This document shows positions 6,978 to 13,550 of a DNA stretch of 13,550 nt, in pieces. The notes under the pieces were generated by a model. That model was not told the origin of the DNA. It saw only the letters and a list, made by a program, of their open reading frames with translations, and did no database searches. The stretch is from DASUEB01 sp036275295. GTDB lineage: Bacteria; Bacteroidota; Bacteroidia; Flavobacteriales_D; Luteibaculaceae. Positions within the stretch are counted from its first letter, which is position 1; each line of letters starts with the position of its first letter. The position numbers and the translations under genes were made by a program. Where the stretch lies: positions 1 through 13,550 of the forward strand of contig DASUEB010000074.1 in NCBI GenBank assembly GCA_036275295.1. The letters are read 5' to 3'.

Positions 6978-7523
6978 TTAAAGAGGCCTTCGCGTAAACC
7001 AATCGCGCCTTTGTGCTCTAGCCGTATCTTCGGGATATCTAAATACGTATAGCGTATCATCCCTGCTATCGATGGTATCAGCCGGTAGAAGCCAATATTT
7101 GCGGTCGTAGATATAACCGTTCGAATCGCGGCGATAAACATATACACCCCATCGAACAACTACCCCCCTGTACATAGATCCGTTCATGGGTGTGGGAGGT
7201 GCATAAACGTCTGGCTGTAGATTGCCAAATTCGGGCGAAAAGGATGCGAAATAAATGTGGATATCATTCAGATGAGGAAAAAACGCCTCCCTATCCAAAA
7301 TAAAACCCGCAAGTCCAGTAGTATCCACTATGGCCCTGAACCTAACTGTGAAAAAGGTGTCATTTGCTGGGTTGGCAGGCTCAGGACTTAAAGGATCCTT
7401 TTTACAAGCGGCAACGGCAAGAAGAATGCAGTAAGCCGAAACGATGAAAGGCCCCGAAATTCGGTAAGCTTTCAACCATTGGATCGAGCGAGGCGCCCAT
7501 GGGATTTTCGCTTTCGTTTTCAT
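6978..7523 (-). CDS. Paralogous lipoprotein, subfamily A, first copy (A1)
   Basis: The open frame extends upstream to a TTG at 7553, but I place the start at the ATG at 7523. This gives 181 residues, the same length as the paralogue A2, the same MKT start, the lipobox Cys at the same position (VAAC, Cys40), and a gap to the upstream gene (37 bp) close to the equivalent 35-bp gap in the other pair. After Cys the sequence reads KKDP, then a proline-containing linker and the domain NDTFFTVRFRAIVDTTGL to RDWFTRRPL. The motifs REAFFPHLND, VYAP, MYRGV, RWGVYV, DSNGY, YWLLPADTIDSRDDTLY and PEDT are shared with A2. No known family recognised. A strong hairpin with a U tract follows directly. Confidence 0.85.
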   Translation of the reverse strand: MKTKAKIPWAPRSIQWLKAYRISGPFIVSAYCILLAVAACKKDPLSPEPANPANDTFFTVRFRAIVDTTGLAGFILDREAFFPHLNDIHIYFASFSPEFGNLQPDVYAPPTPMNGSMYRGVVVRWGVYVYRRDSNGYIYDRKYWLLPADTIDSRDDTLYVFRYPEDTARAQRRDWFTRRPL

Positions 7524-7560
7524 GAATCTGGATTTGTGATTATCGTGATTCAAAACTCAA

Positions 7561-8064
7561 CTAGATCGGCCGTCGAGTGATCCAATCGCGTTTTTCCGCC
7601 CTCAAGGTATCTTCGGGCCAACGGAAGATGATTAGCGTATCGTCTTTGCTATCGATGGTATCGATTGGCAATACCCAATAGTTCTGACCATACGGGTAAC
7701 CAAACGAATCTCGATAGACCACGTTGATACCCCACCGCACCTGTACACCCCGATACATAGAGTCATTCATGGGAGAATGAGGTGAATACACATCAGGCCG
7801 CAGGTTTCCAAAGGCTGGGGAGAAGGTAGCTGTGTGAATGTAGGTTGCGTATTCATGTGGAAAAAACGCTGCCCTCTCTGTCACAAAACCAGCTATGCCA
7901 TTGGTGTCGACTATCGCCCTAAACCTGATGGTGTGGAAAGTATCAGCCGATGGCGGTGGTGGAGTTGGAATGATCTGCTCCTTTTGGCATGAGGCAAGAT
8001 TTACCAGTACCAAGATTGCGGTCAACTGCGCTAGCGATTGCATTGAAATTGGGTTTGTTTTCAT
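7561..8064 (-). CDS. Paralogous lipoprotein, subfamily B, first copy (B1)
   Basis: A 167-residue protein with lipobox LASC at Cys26 followed by QKEQ and a linker rich in Pro (PTPPPPS). The domain opens with SADTFHTIRFRAIVDTNGI and closes with RDWITRRPI. The ATG at 8064 follows the TAG of the upstream T9SS cargo gene after only two bases (TAG-CC-ATG), which implies co-transcription and probably translational coupling. It is the closest relative of the gene at 6376-6867. The C-terminal D-W-x-T-R-R/K-P signature and the central MYRGV motif are shared by all four lipoproteins, so these are the likely structural or binding core. Function unknown. Confidence 0.87.
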   Translation of the reverse strand: MKTNPISMQSLAQLTAILVLVNLASCQKEQIIPTPPPPSADTFHTIRFRAIVDTNGIAGFVTERAAFFPHEYATYIHTATFSPAFGNLRPDVYSPHSPMNDSMYRGVQVRWGINVVYRDSFGYPYGQNYWVLPIDTIDSKDDTLIIFRWPEDTLRAEKRDWITRRPI

Positions 8065-8066
8065 GG

Positions 8067-10460
8067 CTATTGGATTATGATCTTCTTGCTTTCAATCAGT
8101 ATATCGCGGTTTGTGATTTTTAAAATGTAAATGCCTTTAGTTATCTCGTAGGGTAAGTCCAGTCTCAAGGAGGGCTCAGGGCCAGATTGCGAACCTGATA
8201 ATACCAAGCGACCGTTAACATCATAGAGCTGGTAATCAAAATTCAATGCTTCGTTGCTTGGGTAATCGATCTTTACCTCTATCGTTTTACCCGCCTCGAT
8301 CGGATTTGGGCCTAAATTGACCTTCTTGACACCTGCCTCGGCCATTAAAGCCTTGTATTGCTCCTCGTTTGACGGCAAGTTTGGTGCTTCATTTGGATTG
8401 CAGTCGGTAAACAGATAATGCACGTAGGGACTATTCTTGTATTCTAAAACCTTATTGACTTTTGTGCCAATGACCACGTCGTTGTCCGGACCGATGGTTA
8501 CCCCTGGGCGAAAGATGATCGAATCAGGGGCCAGTAAATATGATGTCGTTACCTTTCCGGCATTAATTTTTACGTTGTTTTCCAGGCAAACCGAATGCAT
8601 GGCTTCGTAATAGAACGGTTTGTCGAATTCCCGGTTATCCGATTTGAGGTGATCAATTTCTCTGTAATCAGATACAACTTGCTGAGCACTGCACTCAGGC
8701 AGTTTTTCCCGATCTAATGAGGGTGAGTCCAAGCCTGCTGAGTCTGCCCCGACCATAGCAAAAACACCGCTGTGAAAAACCTGTTCGTCCTCTTGCAAGT
8801 TGCCCAAAGCGTCTCTGAAGTAGATTCTCACCTTTAAACCTCTGACATACTTTTTAATGTCGCTTTCATATGTCCCTATCATCGGCACCGCAATGGCTAA
8901 GTTTTTGCTTTCTAATAGGTCTACATAGCGGGTTGAAATGTGGTATTCGCGTGCGGAGGTATCAAACCCATTGTAGATGTATTTTCCTTCTTCGAAATAC
9001 ATGTAATGCGGATTTGTTACGGTAACCATTGAGCCAGTGCCGCATCGAGACATGTAAGTTTGGCGATCGGAGTCAAGGATGTTTATTCCGTCTTGGACAT
9101 TTACTCCCCCAGACTCGGCGAATACCCAATGAACCTTGGGTAATTTCAGCTGCAAGGCGACTTCAATTCTCTCTGCCACCAAACCACTAGAACCGTTAAT
9201 TAGCAACTCAGGCGGCTCAGCCAGTTGAACTACCGAATAGGGAACACAATTACCATAGTGAGGAGCTAAATTTGTTAGGTGCATTCCATACCTAAACACT
9301 GGAGTTTTCTTCAGTGTGTAAATACCCAGCGGGCAGTTGTAATAGGGTCTATTTTGACTTCCAAAAAACCTTGACCCTGGGGCTTGTAAGGTTGCCGAGA
9401 ATAATTGTAGGTCAGTAGTAATGGTACCTTTCAGGGTAATATCACCTCTGCTTATCATTGGTAGACTTTGTTGCTGAACGGGTTGCTGCGGCGCTCTTTT
9501 TTTCTTGGCCAAGCCTACAAAGACGTCGGTAATTTTCGACAGGGTTGAAAATGCAGCTGATAAACCCGTCAATCCCGCAACGGCATTACTGAAAACTCCT
9601 CCGGGCTTAAACCCAGCTTGAATTGCTGTTTTTAATTTGTCAACGAATTTTCCAGATATTTTGGCGTTATTCCCAAAATCTCTTATTTCATCAAAAATCT
9701 TGGGAGCGCCTTTGAGCGCCTTGGCCCCATTGGCCAAAAAAGCTTGGGTATTGCACAAGGGCGTCTCGCATTTGTTTTCCGTAGTGTTAACCACTTGATA
9801 ACCCGGTGGCATAAAAGTTTCAAACGAAAAGGTTCCATCCAAACGGACCTCCCCTTCATTAATGGCATCAACCAAAAATCTCAACCTCGAGTTGAATTCA
9901 TCAATATCTGGGTCGAATGCCATCTGAAACTCAGATGCCAGCCAGAAATAAGGGTTTGTCCGCTCATGGGTGAATATGGGATAATCTCTCGGTTGGTTCG
10001 AAAGAGGATATTTATCGGCTGCTTCAAGAACAGGCTTTGAGTAGTTCAATAAAGATCCAATTCTCTGGGATTCAGGAGTATAAATTAACACCGACTTAGA
10101 ACTAGTGACTAATTCACCACTGAGGTGCAATTGATACAAACGCAGCAGGCCGGTGTATTTGTTGTACAAAACAAAATAAGGCCTTCCGGGTATTTGGAAG
10201 CTTGGGCATCCAAACACCTTTCTCACAAGCACCCATCCCTTGTCTTTGGTGTAATCCTCAGTTGCTGCGATTTGATCAATGATACCATCCGGATTCAAAA
10301 ACGGAGGAATTGGATGAATCTCCCCATGTCCAATAACATGACATGTATAGTTGCCCGCTGAGAAATCTTCCCAATCCCAATTGGGATCTTCGAGTTGACA
10401 GTTTGATTGGCCCCATGCGACCTGGCACATAAGAAGCCATAGGATAACGACCCGTCGCAT
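8067..10460 (-). CDS. Large secreted protein with T9SS type A C-terminal sorting domain
   Basis: A 797-residue protein. Signal peptide at residues 1-17 (hydrophobic VVILWLLMCQVAW, likely cleavage before Gln18). The C-terminal module from about 712 reads VNLGPNPIEAGKTIEV, then YQLYDVNGRLVLSGS and KGIYILKI, the classic T9SS type A sorting tail. Just before it, DSIIFRPGVTIGPDNDVV (646-663) resembles the PG-turn beta segment often placed ahead of such tails. The N-terminal region (about 20-235) and the middle region (about 340-690) look beta-rich and contain about a dozen Cys. Between them, 240-320 is an unusual Ala/Gly-rich, probably helical stretch ending in KKKRAP and a Gln/Pro linker. No catalytic motif or known domain recognised apart from the sorting tail. 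The start ATG follows the previous TAG after two bases. It is probably secreted or surface-attached, and may act with the flanking lipoproteins and fibre-like protein. Confidence 0.88.
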   Translation of the reverse strand: MRRVVILWLLMCQVAWGQSNCQLEDPNWDWEDFSAGNYTCHVIGHGEIHPIPPFLNPDGIIDQIAATEDYTKDKGWVLVRKVFGCPSFQIPGRPYFVLYNKYTGLLRLYQLHLSGELVTSSKSVLIYTPESQRIGSLLNYSKPVLEAADKYPLSNQPRDYPIFTHERTNPYFWLASEFQMAFDPDIDEFNSRLRFLVDAINEGEVRLDGTFSFETFMPPGYQVVNTTENKCETPLCNTQAFLANGAKALKGAPKIFDEIRDFGNNAKISGKFVDKLKTAIQAGFKPGGVFSNAVAGLTGLSAAFSTLSKITDVFVGLAKKKRAPQQPVQQQSLPMISRGDITLKGTITTDLQLFSATLQAPGSRFFGSQNRPYYNCPLGIYTLKKTPVFRYGMHLTNLAPHYGNCVPYSVVQLAEPPELLINGSSGLVAERIEVALQLKLPKVHWVFAESGGVNVQDGINILDSDRQTYMSRCGTGSMVTVTNPHYMYFEEGKYIYNGFDTSAREYHISTRYVDLLESKNLAIAVPMIGTYESDIKKYVRGLKVRIYFRDALGNLQEDEQVFHSGVFAMVGADSAGLDSPSLDREKLPECSAQQVVSDYREIDHLKSDNREFDKPFYYEAMHSVCLENNVKINAGKVTTSYLLAPDSIIFRPGVTIGPDNDVVIGTKVNKVLEYKNSPYVHYLFTDCNPNEAPNLPSNEEQYKALMAEAGVKKVNLGPNPIEAGKTIEVKIDYPSNEALNFDYQLYDVNGRLVLSGSQSGPEPSLRLDLPYEITKGIYILKITNRDILIESKKIIIQ

Positions 10461-10462
10461 GG

Positions 10463-11569
10463 CTATTTGTTTTGGGCAATTTTCAATGCGGTGAGTTCTT
10501 TATTGAGCTGAACGACGTAAAGGGTTAGCTCCTCTACTTTTTCAACCAACAGCCGGTTTAACTCGCTCAGATCAGCGCCGTTGTTCTCTATGTGAGAAGC
10601 TGAAGGCATGTTGGGCAGCCGATGGTTTGTTTTGATGTATTGATCTAACTCTTCCAAAGGCATCAACACGTGGTTATCGCTAAACACATAATCGGGAAAT
10701 GGCGACATGCGAACATTGATTTCATTCGCAAAGAGCTTTCCATCGTTTCGCAACATCAAGCGCTGCTTGCCATTGCCCTCGATGAGCATCAGCTTGTCGG
10801 TTTCATTGGTTGAACTGCTCTTCACATGTAAACTGGCCTCAGCGATGGCAATGCCCACGCCTAATCCCTTGTTGGGTGTGAGGGTTAAAAAATTATCGTC
10901 GGTGCTGGTTGAGAACAACCAGTGACCATTGCTTCGCACCTGTATTTTATTGCGTTTATCGCCAAACTTCAAGTATGCAAACTGAAGTTCAGGTGAATCA
11001 AAGGGTCCGCTCCCTCTGATTACCGCATCGCCGCCAACATCCAAGTTCTCGGGGTCGTTGTACAATCGACCAATGCGCATTTTGCCTCCTATAATTTGGT
11101 CGCCGCGCACTTCGAGCATCGCTCGAGGACTGGCGGTTCCTATGCCTACTTGAGGCGACAGACAGCATTTATTGACCACCAATTGATTGTTGTTGGTAAT
11201 CCAAAAAGCCCGATTGGCGAATGCCCCGGAACATTCTTTCACGCCAGTATTGACCACCGGACCTTTTGCCACTTGGATTTGTCCATCCGGACCTACCTCC
11301 AACAACTCCCCTTCTGGAAATTGAGTTGGGTTGAGAAAAATAGAGTTCGCTACATCAATCGACTTTACCTGAATAGGATCCTGAAAAATCGGACTACCTT
11401 TGATCAACATACTATCAGCCAATTGAAGCGAACCTTGAAGCGTGGTCTTATGCCTGACCAATAGTTCATTGAGCTGAATGATGGTTTGTGTGGGTAAGGA
11501 ACTTACCGTTTGGGCGGCTGCTCTACTGCCTAGCAGTAAAATCAGCACAAAAGTTGATAATGATTTCAT
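10463..11569 (-). CDS. Secreted tail-fibre-like protein with S74-like C-terminal region
   Basis: A 368-residue protein with signal peptide 1-20 (cleavage around AAAQ). Residues 30-110 look like beta-helix-type repeats. VGIGTASPRAMLEV (141-154) and the degenerate GLGVGIAIAEASLHV (235-249) are the VGIGT-P-xLxV motif typical of phage-tail-fibre-like trimeric beta proteins. The C-terminal part, residues 290-368, reads FPDYVFSDNHVLMPLEELDQ, then LPNMPSA and a heptad-rich helix with LVEKVEELTLYVVQLNKE. This module is common at the ends of Bacteroidota fibre-like proteins and resembles the intramolecular chaperone region of peptidase S74 proteins. I do not see a clear self-cleavage Ser/Lys site and make no claim of autocleavage. 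It is the first gene of the - strand block, and I find no convincing promoter upstream. An extended trimeric surface fibre is inferred. Confidence 0.85.
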   Translation of the reverse strand: MKSLSTFVLILLLGSRAAAQTVSSLPTQTIIQLNELLVRHKTTLQGSLQLADSMLIKGSPIFQDPIQVKSIDVANSIFLNPTQFPEGELLEVGPDGQIQVAKGPVVNTGVKECSGAFANRAFWITNNNQLVVNKCCLSPQVGIGTASPRAMLEVRGDQIIGGKMRIGRLYNDPENLDVGGDAVIRGSGPFDSPELQFAYLKFGDKRNKIQVRSNGHWLFSTSTDDNFLTLTPNKGLGVGIAIAEASLHVKSSSTNETDKLMLIEGNGKQRLMLRNDGKLFANEINVRMSPFPDYVFSDNHVLMPLEELDQYIKTNHRLPNMPSASHIENNGADLSELNRLLVEKVEELTLYVVQLNKELTALKIAQNK

Positions 11570-11808
11570 GGAATGAGGGTTTTGGTATCCGAAAGTTCCA
11601 CAGCCGTGCGCTTATTTCAAAATTTTTAAGATCCCGTTTATTATTCGGTTGATTTGGCACTTAAATCGCGCATTTTCGATGATTATTTGGCGTGTTTTGA
11701 AACCAGATCATCTGGAGAAACAACCCCCATTTGTATCTTTTTAGAGGCTAAGAATGAACAACAGTGAGTTCTGTTCTTACTGCTGATGCATAAAATTAAG
11801 GTTGGCGT

Positions 11809-11946
11809 TCATTGTAAAGAGGTCTGGAAATCCCATTTGTGGATAACATGATCCAAAAAGCCTCCGTTGCGCCTTGTCGTGCCGACGTACTCCCAAAGCA
11901 AGGTGCCATTGCAGTCTTTGACCATGGCGTTTTCACGGATCTCCAC
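11809..11946 (-). other. Short gene-like open frame, possibly a gene remnant
   Basis: A 45-codon frame on the - strand from a GTG at 11946 (or TTG at 11949) to TGA, reading VEIRENAMVKDCNGTLLWEY at its start. A TAG lies just upstream, so it cannot extend. Codon third positions are GC-leaning and the residue mix looks protein-like, but there is no standard ATG before residue 8 and no recognised family. The RENAMVKDCNGT segment faintly recalls small Bacteroidota proteins with a DCTGTY-type motif; that is memory only. It could be a decayed 5' or 3' piece of a gene, or chance. Confidence 0.2.
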
Positions 11947-11966
11947 CAAAAACCCCTAACATCTGC

Positions 11967-11974
11967 TATATTTG
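11967..11974 (+). promoter_or_regulatory. -7 promoter element of thrS
   Basis: TATATTTG matches the Bacteroidota -7 consensus TAnnTTTG exactly and lies 21 bases before the thrS ATG, predicting a leader of about 15 nt. No TTTG -33 box is present at the usual 19-21 base spacing. The short leader leaves no room for an autoregulatory leader of the enterobacterial thrS type. Confidence 0.5.
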
Positions 11975-11995
11975 CGCCTTGCAACAAAAAGTTCG

Positions 11996-13550
11996 ATGAT
12001 TAACATTACCCTTCCCGACGGCTCGATTCGTCAATACCCGTCTGGCGTTTCGGCGCTAGATGTAGCCAAAAGCATTAGCGAGGGCTTAGCTCGCAACGTA
12101 CTATCGGCACGTGTGAATGGCACGGTGGTGGATGCTACCCTGCCCATTACAACCGACAGCACCTTGCAACTGCTCACGTGGAATGATGCGGATGGGAAGA
12201 CTACTTTTTGGCACTCATCGGCGCACTTGATGGCTGAAGCGCTAGAAGCCTTATATCCCGGCATCAAACTCACTATCGGTCCGCCAATTGAAAATGGTTT
12301 CTACTACGACGTTGACTTTGGCGACAAACCCCTTTCTGACAAAGAGTTTGAGCGCATTGAACAAAAGATGATTGAATTGGCTCGCCAAGACAATCCTTTT
12401 ATACGTCGTGAGGTAAGCAAGGCCGAGGCGTTGGAGCGATACCAATCGCTTGAAAATCCTTATAAACTGGAGCTGATCAACGATTTGCAAGACGGTGAGA
12501 TCACTTTTTACGAGCAAGGAAACTTCGTAGACCTTTGTCGAGGGCCACACATCCCTTCCACTGGATTTGTGAAGGCCGTGAAGGTACTCAGTGTAGCAGG
12601 CGCGTATTGGCGCGGTGACGAGAAAAACAAGCAATTAACCCGACTTTACGGCATTACCTTTCCCAAAGCACAGGAACTGAAAGACTATCTGACCATGCTA
12701 GAGGAGGCTCGCAAACGCGATCACCGAAAGTTGGGGAAAGAACTCGAGCTGTTTACCTTCTCTGAAAAAGTAGGTGCAGGTCTGCCCCTTTGGTTGCCAA
12801 AGGGAACTGCGATGCGCGAGCGTTTGATTGGGTTTATGAAATACGCCCAAGACCGAGGTGGATACCAGCAAGTAACCACCCCACACATCGGCAACAAAAA
12901 TCTGTATGTAACCAGTGGTCATTACGACAAATATGGTGCCGATAGCTTTCAGCCCATAAAAACCCCGGCTGAAGGAGAGGAGTTTTTCCTCAAACCGATG
13001 AACTGTCCGCATCACTGTGAAATATTCAAAGCCACACCCAAATCATATCGCGACCTACCGGTTAGATATGCTGAATTTGGTACCGTATACCGCTATGAAC
13101 AAAGCGGTGAATTGCACGGTTTAACCCGCGTACGAGGGTTTACGCAAGATGATGCACACATTTTCTGCACCGCGGATCAGGTGAAAGAAGAGTTCAAGAA
13201 AGTAATCGACCTGGTACTTCACGTATTTAATGCACTGGGATTCACTGAATATACAGCCCAGGTATCGCTGCGCGATCAAGTTAACCGAGCTAAATACATC
13301 GGTTCAGACGAGAATTGGGAAAAAGCGGAGCAAAGTATTATTGAAGCGGCGTCCGAGAAAGGACTCCAAACTGTGGTTGAATACGGAGAGGCCGCATTTT
13401 ACGGTCCTAAACTCGACTTCATGGTTAAAGATGCCATTGGTAGAAAATGGCAATTGGGCACCATTCAAGTGGATTACAACCTGCCTGAGCGATTTGAACT
13501 GGAATACACCGGTGCAGACAACAAAAAACACCGACCGGTGATGATTCACC
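11996..13550 (+). CDS. thrS: Threonyl-tRNA synthetase, 3'-partial
   Basis: 518 codons are open to the right edge with no stop. The enzyme charges tRNA-Thr with threonine in the cytosol. Domain order is the N-terminal TGS domain (1-60, MINITLPDGSIRQYPSGVSA), then the editing domain with HSSAH (His73, His77) and DLCRGPH (Cys181, His185) that removes mischarged serine. The class II catalytic core has FLKPMNCPHHCEIF (zinc ligand Cys337), YRYEQSGELHGLTRVRGFTQ (motif 2, Arg366) and DDAHIF (zinc ligand His388). The window ends at RPVMIH, just before motif 3; the rest of the core and the anticodon-binding domain lie outside. The full enzyme is usually about 640-650 residues. The start ATG at 11996 fits the TGS domain exactly and the -7 box upstream. 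All visible active-site and editing residues are intact. Confidence 0.97.
   Translation, partial: MINITLPDGSIRQYPSGVSALDVAKSISEGLARNVLSARVNGTVVDATLPITTDSTLQLLTWNDADGKTTFWHSSAHLMAEALEALYPGIKLTIGPPIENGFYYDVDFGDKPLSDKEFERIEQKMIELARQDNPFIRREVSKAEALERYQSLENPYKLELINDLQDGEITFYEQGNFVDLCRGPHIPSTGFVKAVKVLSVAGAYWRGDEKNKQLTRLYGITFPKAQELKDYLTMLEEARKRDHRKLGKELELFTFSEKVGAGLPLWLPKGTAMRERLIGFMKYAQDRGGYQQVTTPHIGNKNLYVTSGHYDKYGADSFQPIKTPAEGEEFFLKPMNCPHHCEIFKATPKSYRDLPVRYAEFGTVYRYEQSGELHGLTRVRGFTQDDAHIFCTADQVKEEFKKVIDLVLHVFNALGFTEYTAQVSLRDQVNRAKYIGSDENWEKAEQSIIEAASEKGLQTVVEYGEAAFYGPKLDFMVKDAIGRKWQLGTIQVDYNLPERFELEYTGADNKKHRPVMIH

Larger units (their letters stand above)
5727..8064 (-). repeat. Tandem duplication of a two-gene lipoprotein unit (B-A-hairpin) x2
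   Basis: In transcription order the four paralogues alternate B1 (8064-7561), A1 (7523-6978), B2 (6867-6376), A2 (6340-5795). B1/B2 and A1/A2 are each far more alike than any B is to any A. The B-to-A gaps (37 and 35 bp) and the position of the hairpin loop word after each A stop (37 and 40 bp) also match. This supports one duplication of the whole unit 6899-8064 to give 5727-6867, after an older B/A split. Confidence 0.75.
11570..11995. other. Divergent intergenic region between the surface-protein block and thrS
   Basis: No full gene is seen. It holds the thrS -7 box, a palindrome CCAGAT-C-ATCTGG (11703-11715), a 7-bp hairpin with one G-U pair (CAGTGAG/CTTACTG, 11762-11782), and a short gene-like - strand frame (11809-11946). 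The best -7-like site for the - strand operon is AAATTTTG (11618-11625, first base mismatched, no -33 partner), which is not convincing. Confidence 0.5.

Noticed and set aside
7524..7553. TTG start giving a 191-residue version of lipoprotein A1
   Set aside because: The ATG at 7523 gives the same length, same N-terminal MKT and same lipobox position as the paralogue A2, so the extra ten residues are very unlikely.
11848..12003. A 51-codon + strand ORF (ATG at 11848) running into the thrS start
   Set aside because: It contains the thrS -7 promoter box, overlaps the thrS start out of frame, and has no recognisable family; a chance frame is more likely.

Overview
The window comes from a Bacteroidota genome, most likely Flavobacteriia or a close relative. 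The evidence is a type IX secretion (T9SS) type B sorting domain, a T9SS type A sorting tail, a DUF4294 protein, lipoproteins with Bacteroidota-style residues after the lipobox, TAnnTTTG-type promoter elements and no clear Shine-Dalgarno sites.

Left part (1-5345): the 3' two thirds or more of a large secreted adhesin-like protein (+ strand, cut by the left edge) carries seven Ig-like repeats, a PKD domain and a gliding-motility C-terminal (CHU_C) domain. It converges on a DUF4294 gene (- strand), and the two coding ends overlap by 17 bp. Upstream of that on the - strand lies a biotin carboxylase subunit (accC type) with no carboxyltransferase or biotin carrier gene beside it in the window.

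Middle (5514-11569): this is the most unusual region, a - strand block of six tightly packed genes for surface or secreted proteins. In transcription order they are a tail-fibre-like secreted protein with an S74-like C-terminus, a 797-residue T9SS cargo protein of unknown fold, and four paralogous lipoproteins. The lipoproteins alternate between two subfamilies (B-A-B-A), which points to duplication of a two-gene unit. Each B-A pair is followed by a terminator-like hairpin, and both hairpin loops contain the same 9-base word although their stems differ. Just downstream is a candidate small RNA of about 170 nt. It has a Bacteroidota-type promoter, a 5' hairpin, three copies of a 7-base motif, and a 14-bp terminator stem with a U tract.

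Right part (11570-13550): a 426-bp intergenic region holds a perfect TAnnTTTG -7 box and a short gene-like open frame. It is followed by thrS (threonyl-tRNA synthetase), which has no stop codon before the right edge.

The accC and thrS genes are housekeeping. The six-gene block plus the RNA candidate looks like an accessory cell-surface module. I do not recognise a described system with this composition, and its function is unknown from sequence alone.
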